A DNA stretch of 45,116 nt from positions 1-45,116 of the IMG/VR virus record IMGVR_UViG_3300044970_002690, one strand, 5' to 3'. Positions 14,079 through 22,978 of this stretch are shown piece after piece. The DNA comes from a virus. Each line of letters starts with the position of its first letter. The first letter of the stretch is position 1. The notes under the pieces are model-generated. The model did not search any database, had not been told where the DNA came from, and was given only the letters and a program-made list of their open reading frames with translations. Both the position numbers and the translations under genes were made by a program.

Positions 14079-16943
14079 TTAGGCGACGATGACCGTGGTG
14101 AGTGTGCGGTCCTGGTCAAAGTTGATGATGGTCTCCGCAATGTTGAACGGCAGAGCGACAACCGCGGTGAAGGTGATTTTGACGCGATCCTTGATGATGG
14201 GATTCGGGGTAATCTTCAGACTGTTGAAGCTGACCAGCAGCGGGCCGGCCTGCACCCCGTAATCGGACTGCGTATTGGCGTTCAACTCATCTTGCAGCGC
14301 ATTGCGCAGATCCACGAGTGTGGCGTTGGTGACGTTACGTTTGCCGATGTAGGCGTCGACGATGGCGTCAATTCGGAAGGACAGATAATCCGCGACCACG
14401 CCAATGGAATCCTCGTAAGCCAGCGCCCCGTTGGCGCTGTCTGTGGTGAGCTGATGACGGATGTAAATCGCGCCGCTCTCCGCATCCTGCGTGATGATCA
14501 TGGTGCCATCGGCTGCCACGGCATCCAGCGTGTCGTCGTCGTAGCGCAGGCTCATGGCCGGGGCCGCGTCGAAGGTGCTGACTTCCGTGCGGGTCAGGCC
14601 CTGCTGCGGAAGCATGGCGCAGCGTAGGCCGGCGATGTGGGCCGCCGCGTAGCGATTGGGGATGATGACGCCATTTGCGGTGCCATTCTCCGTCCAGACA
14701 TTTACGGCCCGGCGATTGCCAATGAGCTTCGAGTGGTTGCGGACGTAAAGGGCCTGACTGGCTGGCGTGTCAGCATACCAGATCTCAATGACGACCGCGG
14801 CACCCACCGGGCTTCCGGGACCGGATTGAAGGACGAGTTCGGTGGCGCTGATGACGGAATCCACCAGGTAGGACGTACCGGCGACGATGAGTTTGACGAT
14901 ATCCCCGCTGGCGAGTCCGAGCAGCGTAAAATCCACGCCGGCAGTGGCGGTGGTCACCAGCAAGTTGCCGCCACCATTGTAAGCACTGACCGTCGCCGTG
15001 ACATTGCCGGAGGTTCCGGTCCTGAGCGCGACGTAAGAGCCGGGGCTGTCCGTGCCGACGTAGCAGCGACGGAAGCGTTTCTTGGTCGGGCCGGATGTGG
15101 TGGTGCAATGAGTGGCGACGGCCTGCTGGATGGTCACATCCGTGGTCATCGGCGCAATGGCGTAAACCAGCTTGGTCGTCTGAATCTTTGCAAGCGCCGT
15201 ATTGTAATCGGCGAGCGTGGTGCCGCCGGTGCGCAGGACGTAGCCCGAGACAGCGCCAAGAGTGCCGTTGAGCATTTCATTCGCACCCATGGCCAAATCG
15301 TTATCCACGTCCACAGTGCCAAGCAGCGTCGTGATGTCGTCGGTGCTCGCAATTGCAATACGACCTTCGCCGTATGCGGGCGGCTGGAGGGAACGCTGCC
15401 AGACCGACAGGGTGCCGACGTCGTCCACAAACGGAACCCACTCATAACCCGTGGATCGGGTGCTGAGGTAATGGGACAACCCGGAGTCAATGGTCACCCC
15501 ATCTTCGAGGTCCGCAACCCATGCGACATCATCGGCCGCCGCGGTGGAAAGAATCTCACCGGTGACGGGGAGGCGGAATTCCACCTCCACGTGCGTCGCG
15601 TAATTGGTGAACACCGTGGCGTCCACAGCCGGACCATCGAGCACCACCTTGTCGAAGACTGTGGTCGAGGGCGCCTCCGCGACGCAATTGACGTAATAGA
15701 CATCACCCACGCGCATGCCGCCCTGCGGGCACACGCCGAGCGAGAGATCGAATTTCATCTGCAGACCGGAGGTGCCGAGATCGAACAGCGTGTTGTCCGT
15801 CAATGTGACCGAAGCCGGGGCATCAAGGCCCGCGGTGTCGCTGATGCGGACCACCGCACCGGTGGCGACGGGAGCGCCGGAATTGTAGGTGCCGGTCGTG
15901 ACTTCGATGAGGTAGGTGGTGTCCGCCGTGCCGGTGTAGGTTCCGGTCACGGGAGCCGTGGCAGTACTGACGCGGGTGTATTGGCTGGTGACGGTGAAGG
16001 TGTAAACCCAACCCAAAGTAAGGGAGCTAGTCGTCTCGGTGTGATCCAGCTTCACGGTGAGCCCGGCCATGATGTTGCTGGACCCGCTGTTGGTGAATGT
16101 ATGGAAACCCGCGTTTGCGCTGGTGGATGTGAGGGTGCCGCCGTAGCGTCCGCTGGCTGATGTCACCGTCACGACTGCGGTCGTGTTGTTGCCGCCGGTG
16201 GTGACCGTCAGCGTGAATGTCTCGCCGTAGGCTCCATTGAGAAGCGCGCCCTGGAGGGTGCCTTGGAAATCATCCGGGTTGGTGACGATCAGCGCCACGC
16301 CGTTGTCCTCAGTGCCAACATCCTGACTGCCGGGAGCAGTGAGGCAGGTGTAGTGCGAGGCTGCGGCCGTCGCCGGATTGTAGGTGCTGCCGCTCATGTA
16401 ACCATTATCGTTGTCCGGCGTATTGACGCCGAAGGTGGCGGCGGTCGTCTTGCCAAGCAAGCCGGTGACTGTGCGCTTGATCGTACCGTAGGCGGAGGTG
16501 ACGTAGGCGATGTCGCCGACGGCCACGGGGCGGTCTTTCAGCTTGGCGCACAGAGTGCCGCCGCTGACATCCGCTGCCGTCATCTTCAGTGTCTGGGTAT
16601 TGGAGGCATCGAGAACCTGGAAATACTCGGAGTCGCCGGTGAGGATCGTCGCGAGCGAAGCTTCGAGGCCGTTGCCGAAAAGCCGGGTGTAGGCCAAATC
16701 AGGAATCTCCGTGCCGGGTAGATTGGTGGTGACGCCCGCCGCATTGCTGTATTGCCACGGAATGACCTGGGCGCCGGAGGCCGCCGCGTACGTGTATGCG
16801 GGCACCGTCTCCTTGCCAAATCGGCTGAGGCGGTATTGCGGGCCAATGACCAGCGGATTGAGAATGGCGGTCGCCGGCGAACTGACATTGGTCAGGAACT
16901 GCTTCAGCGTGGATTGTGGGTGGACGTAGTTGGCGATCGACAT
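14079..16943 (-). CDS. Tail sheath protein
   Basis: A 954-residue contractile tail sheath subunit. The C-terminal 150 residues carry the conserved sheath features: a segment with Leu-Thr-Arg-Thr-Glu, an Ile-Arg-His strand, a Leu-Ser-Phe-Arg-Ile helix with a short Asp-Ala-Tyr-Ile-Gly motif, a helix ending in an Asn-rich loop, and a final pair of strands that interlinks neighbouring subunits. The N-terminal and middle parts (about 170-600) are Thr/Gly/Val-rich beta domains, making the protein clearly longer than T4 gp18 (659 residues). Extra domains probably decorate the outside of the tail. The tube gene follows after 30 bases. The leader lacks a Shine-Dalgarno motif. Confidence 0.9.
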   Translation of the reverse strand: MSIANYVHPQSTLKQFLTNVSSPATAILNPLVIGPQYRLSRFGKETVPAYTYAAASGAQVIPWQYSNAAGVTTNLPGTEIPDLAYTRLFGNGLEASLATILTGDSEYFQVLDASNTQTLKMTAADVSGGTLCAKLKDRPVAVGDIAYVTSAYGTIKRTVTGLLGKTTAATFGVNTPDNDNGYMSGSTYNPATAAASHYTCLTAPGSQDVGTEDNGVALIVTNPDDFQGTLQGALLNGAYGETFTLTVTTGGNNTTAVVTVTSASGRYGGTLTSTSANAGFHTFTNSGSSNIMAGLTVKLDHTETTSSLTLGWVYTFTVTSQYTRVSTATAPVTGTYTGTADTTYLIEVTTGTYNSGAPVATGAVVRISDTAGLDAPASVTLTDNTLFDLGTSGLQMKFDLSLGVCPQGGMRVGDVYYVNCVAEAPSTTVFDKVVLDGPAVDATVFTNYATHVEVEFRLPVTGEILSTAAADDVAWVADLEDGVTIDSGLSHYLSTRSTGYEWVPFVDDVGTLSVWQRSLQPPAYGEGRIAIASTDDITTLLGTVDVDNDLAMGANEMLNGTLGAVSGYVLRTGGTTLADYNTALAKIQTTKLVYAIAPMTTDVTIQQAVATHCTTTSGPTKKRFRRCYVGTDSPGSYVALRTGTSGNVTATVSAYNGGGNLLVTTATAGVDFTLLGLASGDIVKLIVAGTSYLVDSVISATELVLQSGPGSPVGAAVVIEIWYADTPASQALYVRNHSKLIGNRRAVNVWTENGTANGVIIPNRYAAAHIAGLRCAMLPQQGLTRTEVSTFDAAPAMSLRYDDDTLDAVAADGTMIITQDAESGAIYIRHQLTTDSANGALAYEDSIGVVADYLSFRIDAIVDAYIGKRNVTNATLVDLRNALQDELNANTQSDYGVQAGPLLVSFNSLKITPNPIIKDRVKITFTAVVALPFNIAETIINFDQDRTLTTVIVA

Positions 16944-16961
16944 TGGAGTGGAGTGATAATG

Positions 16962-17621
16962 CTAGGTTGCGGACGAAAGGTCAATACCGTCGGCTTCGAT
17001 GGTGGCAGATTGATCCACCTTCTTGAGTCGGTGGCTGTGGGTGAGAACGGTCATCGCATGACTGTAAATGATCGTCCCCTTCAAGTCCACGCGATAGAAC
17101 ATTTGTCCGCCTTCCACTTTTTCCAAATGGGGCTCGGCCAAATCCGCGATGTGGAAGAATTGCAATTGCAGACGGTGCATCAGCATAGAGCGGATGCCGG
17201 TGAAAAATGAAAGCGTGGTCTCGGCGAGATTGGCGGCCAAATCCGCGGTACGTGCGCAATGGGCCCAAATCAAAGGGGCACTGGCGGTGCAAATGGAATT
17301 CTCGCCCGAGTAGTCCTCGTTGAAGCCGGCATGGTCGTTCACCACCGTCTGCTGAAAATCCGTGCTGCCCAGTCCGTAGTGGATTGCCGGCAATTTACCG
17401 GCGACATCCTTCGGGTCGTAATTAAAATGCAGACCGATATGCAGTTTGCGATCATCGGCCTTGGGAGCCCAAAGGCAGTCCTTCAAATCCTCTTCCAGCA
17501 ATCCGAAGTTGGCCGGGTGGGAATAATGCAGCTGCGTGAGGAGCAGGAACATGCGCCTCAGATTTACCGCGGTCAACGGCTGTCCGGCGAGCACTTCCCA
17601 TTCTTCGAGTTCGGTAAGCAT
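16962..17621 (-). CDS. Neck / tail-terminator-like protein
   Basis: A 219-residue protein starting 3 bases after the upstream stop and ending 18 bases before the sheath ATG. The layout is a helical N-terminus, a strand with Asp-Asp-Arg-Lys-Leu, a Pro-Ala-Ile strand followed by a Gly-rich turn, a long Ala-rich helix, and two C-terminal strands with many aromatic and His residues. That pattern fits tail-terminator or neck proteins that cap the tube and sheath. Position between the connector proteins and the sheath agrees. The family was not firmly recognised. Confidence 0.55.
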   Translation of the reverse strand: MLTELEEWEVLAGQPLTAVNLRRMFLLLTQLHYSHPANFGLLEEDLKDCLWAPKADDRKLHIGLHFNYDPKDVAGKLPAIHYGLGSTDFQQTVVNDHAGFNEDYSGENSICTASAPLIWAHCARTADLAANLAETTLSFFTGIRSMLMHRLQLQFFHIADLAEPHLEKVEGGQMFYRVDLKGTIIYSHAMTVLTHSHRLKKVDQSATIEADGIDLSSAT

Positions 17622-17624
17622 AGG

Positions 17625-18452
17625 TCAGAGCGGTTGATACATCCTCGGCGGCATCTCGGGCAGCGGGACCAGGTAGCGATCATCGTTTTTCTGGATGGGG
17701 TTCAATGTGACCTCGTAGCCAATTGGGAGGATGCTGCGAAACAGGAATGGTTGAATGACTTCACCAATTACAAAACGCTCATCCATCCGCGGGAATACGA
17801 CCATGTAGTTTGGCATCGGTCGCGGAAAGGCGAGCATCCTGCCGTTTACCTGCTGCGTGTCCGAGGTGCCGCCGCCGTCCGGATCTTTGACGAAACCCGT
17901 GACCATGCTGCCCATGCGCATCACCCAGGTGACGGCCGGTGCGCCGAAGCCGCCCACAAAGGCCTCTCCGTAGCTTTCCTTTCCTGGCACCTGCATGCCG
18001 GTGCTGCGCATCTGGTAGGTCTCGAAATCAAATCCAGGGGCAGGCAGGCCATGCGTCAGCGGAGCAAAGATGAATACTGGTTCGCCGTTACCTCCGCGCA
18101 TATTTCGCAATTCCGCCATCATGATGTCGCGGACAATGATTTGCTCCTTTGGGGTGATGGTTATATTTAGGCTGATGATGGGTGAATCAAATTGCTGACC
18201 ATCCGCCAATTCCAGCAGCAGCCGGTAATGAATGGCTCCCAGATTCGTATTGAGGATGAACTCCCCGCGATCCACATAATATCCCACGGAAGCCGGCGTT
18301 CCCGCGTCACGAATCAATTGCCACGGAGGCAGGCCCGAGATGGACCGGTAGATGTACACCTGCCCGCGCTGAGCCGCCGCCGGGACATTCCAGGTGATGG
18401 CGCAGGTGTGGCGTCCGTAACCGGGTTGGATGCTGACGGCATTGAACTGCAT
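17625..18452 (-). CDS. Neck protein with fibronectin-like N-terminal domain
   Basis: A 275-residue protein. Residues 1-105 look like a fibronectin type III or similar beta sandwich: a Trp-containing strand, a Tyr-Ile-Tyr-Arg strand, an Asp-Arg-Gly turn and a Tyr-Arg-Leu strand. The C-terminal part (about 130-275) has Gly-rich loops, Met-Arg-Met, a Pro-rich turn and a Phe-Pro-Arg-Met segment. It ends in strands rich in Pro and charged residues. It lies between two other neck-region genes. The start is preceded by TAATTCACC, also seen before the gene starting at 26021, and not by a Shine-Dalgarno motif. Role as head-tail connector is inferred. Confidence 0.55.
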   Translation of the reverse strand: MQFNAVSIQPGYGRHTCAITWNVPAAAQRGQVYIYRSISGLPPWQLIRDAGTPASVGYYVDRGEFILNTNLGAIHYRLLLELADGQQFDSPIISLNITITPKEQIIVRDIMMAELRNMRGGNGEPVFIFAPLTHGLPAPGFDFETYQMRSTGMQVPGKESYGEAFVGGFGAPAVTWVMRMGSMVTGFVKDPDGGGTSDTQQVNGRMLAFPRPMPNYMVVFPRMDERFVIGEVIQPFLFRSILPIGYEVTLNPIQKNDDRYLVPLPEMPPRMYQPL

Positions 18453-18458
18453 GGTGAA

Positions 18459-19187
18459 TTACCCAACCCGCCCGGACATCAGTGTGTAATTGGCAAGGCG
18501 CTTGTGCTGTTTTGCGACACCGAAAAAGCGCTCGTTGAACATTTTGATGGCTCCCTCGTAATGCGCAATCCGCCGGGCTGCGATATCCACTTCAACGCTG
18601 CCGGCCTTGTAAGGCACATCATGCCGCTTTTCGTGCTGCAGCGCGCGCAGGTAGAGGAAATAGGCAATGCCGTCGAAGAACAGGTTGGAATTCTTTGGCA
18701 GCGCAGTGGGGCGCACATTGCTGATCCGCGGAGGGAGTCCGTTGTATTCGCGGGCGCATGCCTGCATGGCGGAGAGGATGGCCTTGGGTGCGAAGTCGTA
18801 GTCCACCTTCCCGAGCATGCCCTGCTCGGTGTCGTAATCCTCCACGTATTCGCGCACCTCCTGCTCGGTGATGTAGCAGGAGGAGCAGGAGACCGCCTCT
18901 GGCGTGCTGGTCGTTACCGATGGCGTCGCCGGTAGATCGACTGGTCCTTCGGCCTCATACGCCAGCTTGTAATTGGCAGTGTCGGGAGGCGCGCTGAGTT
19001 GATACGTGAACCCGCTCAGTGTGATCCCTGTGATGAGGCAGAACAGGATCAGCTTCGGATTATCAGCCGATGTGTTTTGTATGCTGGGCGAATCAATTAC
19101 CGGCAGCGCCACAAACGACAGCGGGAAAGTCACGGACCCGGTGGTCTCCGCGATGGCAAGGCTGACGGTGCCGGTTTGCGAGGCCAT
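18459..19187 (-). CDS. Head-tail connector-like protein
   Basis: A 242-residue protein in two parts. Residues 1-100 are beta-rich and Thr/Ser/Pro-rich. After a Cys-Ser-Ser-Cys at about 100 comes a helical domain with a Glu-Tyr-Val-Glu-Asp-Tyr-Asp segment, a Phe-Ala-Pro-Lys-Ala-Ile helix containing Met and Cys, a loop with Leu-Pro-Pro, and a long helix with His-Glu-Lys-Arg-His. The helical part resembles adaptor or neck proteins seen downstream of capsid genes in large phages. It lies between a small unknown gene and the other neck genes. Assignment is tentative. Confidence 0.5.
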   Translation of the reverse strand: MASQTGTVSLAIAETTGSVTFPLSFVALPVIDSPSIQNTSADNPKLILFCLITGITLSGFTYQLSAPPDTANYKLAYEAEGPVDLPATPSVTTSTPEAVSCSSCYITEQEVREYVEDYDTEQGMLGKVDYDFAPKAILSAMQACAREYNGLPPRISNVRPTALPKNSNLFFDGIAYFLYLRALQHEKRHDVPYKAGSVEVDIAARRIAHYEGAIKMFNERFFGVAKQHKRLANYTLMSGRVG

Positions 19188-19192
19188 GTGAC

Positions 19193-19519
19193 TTAGGCAG
19201 CGGACGGAAACTGCAATTGCGCCAACATGGAAGCGGCGGAATCAATCTCCCTTCGGTTGTTGGATTCCGTGTGGGAAAACAGACGGTCCATAAATTTGAC
19301 CGCGGAAGTCTTCGTTGTCGTCGGCACCTTGAAACTGACACCACCGTTCATCGCCGATTTGAATCCATCCCGATAAGCAGGAGATTCCGCAAACAGCTCC
19401 TCCCGCTGCCTGGTTTGCAGCAGTGTCGCGGAGGCGTCGGCGTCGAGATTCAAATCAGCGCAGGTTTTGATGAAGCCTTCCATGTAGGCATTTGAGCAGG
19501 TCACTGGGAATTGATTCAT
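19193..19519 (-). CDS. Small protein of unknown function in the neck region
   Basis: A 108-residue soluble protein with an ATG 41 bases downstream of the terminator that follows the capsid gene. The N-terminal 50 residues have two Cys and a helix with many Ala and Gln. The second half contains a Thr-rich stretch and a Lys-Phe-Met-Asp-Arg-Leu-Phe helix, ending in an Ala/Gln-rich helix. No family recognised. Confidence 0.6.
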   Translation of the reverse strand: MNQFPVTCSNAYMEGFIKTCADLNLDADASATLLQTRQREELFAESPAYRDGFKSAMNGGVSFKVPTTTKTSAVKFMDRLFSHTESNNRREIDSAASMLAQLQFPSAA

Positions 19520-19560
19520 GGGGTGAGTGTAATTGGTTCGGGAGAAAAGACAATGCTGGG

Positions 19561-19602
19561 CAAAAACAAAACCGCCGGCTCCCTTTCGAGAACCGGCGGT
19601 TT
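19561..19602 (-). terminator. Intrinsic terminator after the major capsid gene
   Basis: A 10-bp stem (AAACCGCCGG/CCGGCGGTTT) is followed on the minus strand by TTTTGTTTTTG. It lies 24 bases after the capsid stop codon and would end the highly expressed head transcript. Confidence 0.9.
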
Positions 19603-19625
19603 GTGAATTATTTTCTGCGCTTCTG

Positions 19626-20576
19626 CTACAGAACGTGAGTGGACTTGCTCACGCCCTTCACGTTTGCGATCGTAAGGCCGATGACCTCCATCGCTTGCAT
19701 CGTGAGGATGTGCTTCTCCTTCTTCACGTAGGTCGTGATATCCTGCAGACGATATGCACGGCCCAGGTAGCCCGGCTCGGCGAACTTGTACACCACGTAG
19801 TCGGGAACGATCGTGCTCTTGATCGTCGCGATGTGCGGGATGTTCCAAATGCTGTACTCTTCGAGCGCTTCGAGGCCCTTGAGGACAAACTTCTCCGAGA
19901 GGTCACCACCGGCTTCGTCACGACGCCATTTCAGGAATTGTCTGGACGAAAATCTATTGGTGACCCAACAGCCATTATTGAGCGACATATTCTCCAATTC
20001 GGAGATGTTGTCCACGTAGAGTTCGCGGCTGATACGGCCGAGACGCTCGAAGTTCTGCTGGAGACCCGACGCGCCGACGCCCGAGGGGCTGCCGACGATC
20101 TGGTCCACAGTGCCGAAGAACTTGCTGTCTTCCTTCGTGTGGATCTCCTTCAGCGCATTGGCCGTGGTGATCTCACGAATGTCAGTCTTGTAGTTCATCA
20201 GCTCGAACGTGTTCTTTTGGAACTCGTTGGTCTGGACGACGTAGAAGATGACAGCGAATTTTTCCCCGCGGAAGAATTCAGTATCACCGGTGTCGTCGAA
20301 GTTCACCGCGGACGAGCCGAGGATGTCACCTTCCATCTCTTCGATGATCCAGGGCTTGCTGTCCGCGTAGAGGCTGTCGCTCAGATTGCTCTGATTGACG
20401 TCCTCGAACGGAAGCACGCGGCGCTGGATTCCGTTTTCACGGAGCTTGCGGCGGATGAGGCGCGAAGAAAGGTCGGACGCCGTCTTGAGCTGCCCTTCGG
20501 GCGCGCGGACGATGGCATCGACGAGTTCCTCGTTGAGAACTTCGGGTTCCTGAATCTGGTCTTGATTGATATTCAT
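19626..20576 (-). CDS. Major capsid protein (HK97-fold), probably proteolytically processed
   Basis: A 316-residue protein placed after protease, scaffold-like and decoration-like genes and before a strong terminator, as major capsid genes are. The composition fits a HK97-fold shell protein: an acidic helical N-arm, a long alpha segment with Glu/Gln/Asn/Phe around 135-165, a Gly-rich loop near 190, and a C-terminal segment with a Leu-Gln-Asp-Ile helix and final strands. Residues 31-34 are K-T-A-S, the same motif found near the N-terminus of the internal proteins. Cleavage after Ala33 would remove an acidic N-terminal arm, like the delta domain of other phages. AAGGA lies about 13 bases before the ATG. 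Confidence 0.8.
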   Translation of the reverse strand: MNINQDQIQEPEVLNEELVDAIVRAPEGQLKTASDLSSRLIRRKLRENGIQRRVLPFEDVNQSNLSDSLYADSKPWIIEEMEGDILGSSAVNFDDTGDTEFFRGEKFAVIFYVVQTNEFQKNTFELMNYKTDIREITTANALKEIHTKEDSKFFGTVDQIVGSPSGVGASGLQQNFERLGRISRELYVDNISELENMSLNNGCWVTNRFSSRQFLKWRRDEAGGDLSEKFVLKGLEALEEYSIWNIPHIATIKSTIVPDYVVYKFAEPGYLGRAYRLQDITTYVKKEKHILTMQAMEVIGLTIANVKGVSKSTHVL

Positions 20577-20600
20577 TGTGATATGTTTTCCTTAAAAAGA

Positions 20601-21155
20601 CTAGGCGGAGGCCCCGTTGGTTTCGAAGTTGGTGGCGATGGTCAGCACGAGGACCTGGCCGCTTCCATCCGGCGTGACGCCAGGATTGGAGGCTGCGATG
20701 TCCACAGGGCCGGTGCCGCGGGAAAGATACCCGAGGGTGGCGCGATCCGTGGTGAGGGCCGTGGTGACGTCTCCCGTGGTGCCGTCGGCCTTGAGGCGCA
20801 CTCCGTGGGAGTAGGCGACCGTGTCGGGGCTGGCTTTGAAGAACGCGGTCTGCAGTTCGTTCTGATCGAGCGTGGAGACGCCGGTCAGACCACCAGATGC
20901 GACGACATCGAAATCGTCAGAATCCTGATAGGCGAAGAAGGGGATCTGGGTCGAGGACGAGACCCCGATCTGCCAGACTTCTGCGCTGCTCACGATATTG
21001 ACGCTGATCACCTGACCAGACGCGATGGTTAGCCCATTGGTGGGAAGCGATTTGTTGCGGTTGAGGCCCGGATTGAGCGGGTTCCAACCACGCAGCATCT
21101 TCATGTGCGGTTTCGCGCTCTGAACGATGCCATAGGCGGGTACTGTTTGGCCCAT
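20601..21155 (-). CDS. Capsid decoration-like protein
   Basis: A 184-residue protein directly before the capsid gene, with 24 bases between them. It is beta-rich with Thr, Gly, Val and Ser, has no Cys and few charged residues after residue 45. The N-terminus has a short basic part with two Met and a Trp. Size, composition and location match head-stabilising or decoration proteins. The leader is A-rich (repeated CAAAAC-like elements) and lacks a Shine-Dalgarno motif. No direct family recognition. Confidence 0.5.
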   Translation of the reverse strand: MGQTVPAYGIVQSAKPHMKMLRGWNPLNPGLNRNKSLPTNGLTIASGQVISVNIVSSAEVWQIGVSSSTQIPFFAYQDSDDFDVVASGGLTGVSTLDQNELQTAFFKASPDTVAYSHGVRLKADGTTGDVTTALTTDRATLGYLSRGTGPVDIAASNPGVTPDGSGQVLVLTIATNFETNGASA

Positions 21156-21195
21156 AATGTTTTGTGCTTCTTGTTTTAGGTTTTGTGTTTACTGC

Positions 21196-21717
21196 TCACG
21201 CACCTTTGCGGACCATCTCAGACCAGTCCTCTTTGTCGGAGGCCTGGGCATTGACGGGCAGCGCGGATGCGCGTTTCACCGAACGTCCCGCTGTCGGGGC
21301 ATTCGTCGAAAGATTTGCCGAGAGGTGCTGGAGCACATCGAGGGCGTAAGAGGGATCGGAACGGAGGCTGCCTGCCATCTTCACGGCGAAGTCGGGCGAG
21401 CAGAGATTGGCGGATTGCAATGCCGCCACGGTTTCGATGATGGCATTCTCCGAGAAGACATTCCGCGGCGCATTGTTTGCGCTGGCGATCTTCTCCAGCC
21501 GCACCTTCTCCAATTCAATGACGCGACCATTGGCTTCCGCCAGCTTGGCGCGGACGCCGGACAATTCATTGCGCACGCCAGTCAATTCCTGGTCCTGTGC
21601 GGCAATGCGGGCCTCGGCGGCTTTCACCATACCAAGCACCTCGGCAACCTGCCCGAGGGATTCATCCACGATGTTGCGGACTTCCTCGTCTGGTAGTTGG
21701 GTATTCGGGTCGGACAT
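21196..21717 (-). CDS. Coiled-coil protein, possible scaffold or core component
   Basis: A 173-residue protein. Residues about 10-85 form a long heptad-like helix rich in Glu, Ala, Leu and Arg, a strong coiled-coil candidate. A short helical domain follows (about 88-135, with one Cys) and a flexible, Ala/Ser-rich C-terminus with K-R-A-S. It sits between a scaffold-like gene and a decoration-like gene. Coiled-coil proteins there often belong to the internal scaffold or core. It could also be a structural protein of the mature head. Confidence 0.5.
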   Translation of the reverse strand: MSDPNTQLPDEEVRNIVDESLGQVAEVLGMVKAAEARIAAQDQELTGVRNELSGVRAKLAEANGRVIELEKVRLEKIASANNAPRNVFSENAIIETVAALQSANLCSPDFAVKMAGSLRSDPSYALDVLQHLSANLSTNAPTAGRSVKRASALPVNAQASDKEDWSEMVRKGA

Positions 21718-21738
21718 GGTGATTGTGAATGGAAAGGA

Positions 21739-22926
21739 TTAGCGTTTGATTCCGAGGAGGGCTGCGGCCTTTTTGGCGATCTCTTCGCCTTCGGGTTCCA
21801 TGGCCTCTTCAGCGTCGCCTTCGGTCGGAGGAGGACCACCAGCGCCTGCGCCGGCATCCAGCGGAGGCGTGCCGCCTTCACCGCCACCAGCACCGCCCAT
21901 GAGGGCCTCGACGACCTGCTGCGCCTCTTCCAGCGGAATCTTGCCTTCCTGGACGAGCTGTTCGAGGACGGCGATGATCTCCTCAGGAGATGCCTGCGCC
22001 TCGGGCTCCGCTGCGCCGGGGAATTCCTCGGTCGGGATTGCCTCGGGGCCTGCCGCTTCCGGCGGCATACCAGCTTCCGGCGGCATACCGGCGGCCGATT
22101 TGGTCGTGCGGCTGAGAATGAAATCCGCATCGAGGATGCCCTGGTTGTAGGCGTCGTTCAATTCGGGATTGAGACCATTGCGCGCCGCCTCATGGGCATT
22201 GGCGAATTTGATGGCCTGCTTCTGGTCGGCGGGCGAGAGCTGGTCAAATGCCTGCTTGATCATTGCATTCTCGTAAGCGGCCTGCTTTTCCCACTGGTCC
22301 TGCTGACCGGCAGCTTCGATGAATTGCGCATGGGCGACGTAGGCGTTCTTGATAGCGCCGAGGGCCTCATCCGCGCCGAGCTTGCGCTCCATGGCTTCCT
22401 GCACACCGGCGAGCACTTCCTCATTCTCCAGCACGAAGCTGGCGAGCTTGAAATGGAATTGCGGGTCGCGGGGATTGATGAGGTTGTCCACGGAACTGCC
22501 GGCGACCTTGGCGGCCGGAGCGGCGGCTGCGGAGGCCGCTGCGGTTTTGTTCATGAGGGCCGCTGCACGCTTTGCGAGTTCCGCGGCTTTGCCGGCGAGC
22601 TTCTTCGTATTGAAATCGGGGTTCGGGTCAATTGCGGGCTGTGTGGTTGTCGAAGGCACGTTCTCGCCAACCGACGAAGGCTTGGTGTCTTTGGTCGCAA
22701 TGTCCGTCGGCGCTTTGCCCTGCTCGCCATCCCTCGGGAGCATCAGCTTCTTTTTGTCATCGCCGTCCTGCTTGGGGGCCGATGCGCTGCCTTCCGAGAA
22801 AATGGCATCAGTCGGACCCGAGTCCGGATTGGTGCCACCACCCATTGGGGAGCTGGCGGATTTGGGCTGCAAAAGCGCAGAAGCGTTTTTGACGAGGTCG
22901 GCGTAGGATTTAATGGCGGTGCTCAT
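21739..22926 (-). CDS. Scaffold-like acidic head protein
   Basis: A 395-residue protein. I chose ATG at 22926 because the longer frame would run into the protease gene and reads like non-coding sequence. The N-terminus has L-V-K-N-A-S at residues 11-16. A Ser/Pro/Asp-rich region follows, then an Ala/Lys helix with several K-x-A motifs (about 170-200), a helical core, and an acidic Pro/Gly/Glu-rich region (about 275-375) ending in a basic helix. A Gly-Met-Pro-Pro-Glu-Ala unit is repeated twice by an 18-bp DNA repeat near 22060-22095. Acidic middle and basic C-terminal helix are typical of scaffolds. Between protease and capsid is the usual scaffold position. Confidence 0.6.
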   Translation of the reverse strand: MSTAIKSYADLVKNASALLQPKSASSPMGGGTNPDSGPTDAIFSEGSASAPKQDGDDKKKLMLPRDGEQGKAPTDIATKDTKPSSVGENVPSTTTQPAIDPNPDFNTKKLAGKAAELAKRAAALMNKTAAASAAAAPAAKVAGSSVDNLINPRDPQFHFKLASFVLENEEVLAGVQEAMERKLGADEALGAIKNAYVAHAQFIEAAGQQDQWEKQAAYENAMIKQAFDQLSPADQKQAIKFANAHEAARNGLNPELNDAYNQGILDADFILSRTTKSAAGMPPEAGMPPEAAGPEAIPTEEFPGAAEPEAQASPEEIIAVLEQLVQEGKIPLEEAQQVVEALMGGAGGGEGGTPPLDAGAGAGGPPPTEGDAEEAMEPEGEEIAKKAAALLGIKR

Positions 22927-22978
22927 TGGATTGATTGGATTGGATGTTGAGTGATTTGGGATTTGATTGCAAGAAGGA

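Noticed and set aside
14637-16160. A 507-codon plus-strand frame opposite the sheath gene
   Set aside because: It is an antisense shadow of a clear sheath protein, with Arg/Gly-rich composition and no recognisable motifs.
19533-21032. A 499-codon plus-strand frame opposite the capsid and decoration-like genes
   Set aside because: It runs through a terminator and across two good minus-strand genes; it is a composition artefact of codon bias.
21697-22950. A 417-codon plus-strand frame opposite the scaffold-like gene
   Set aside because: Antisense shadow of an Ala/Glu-rich gene.
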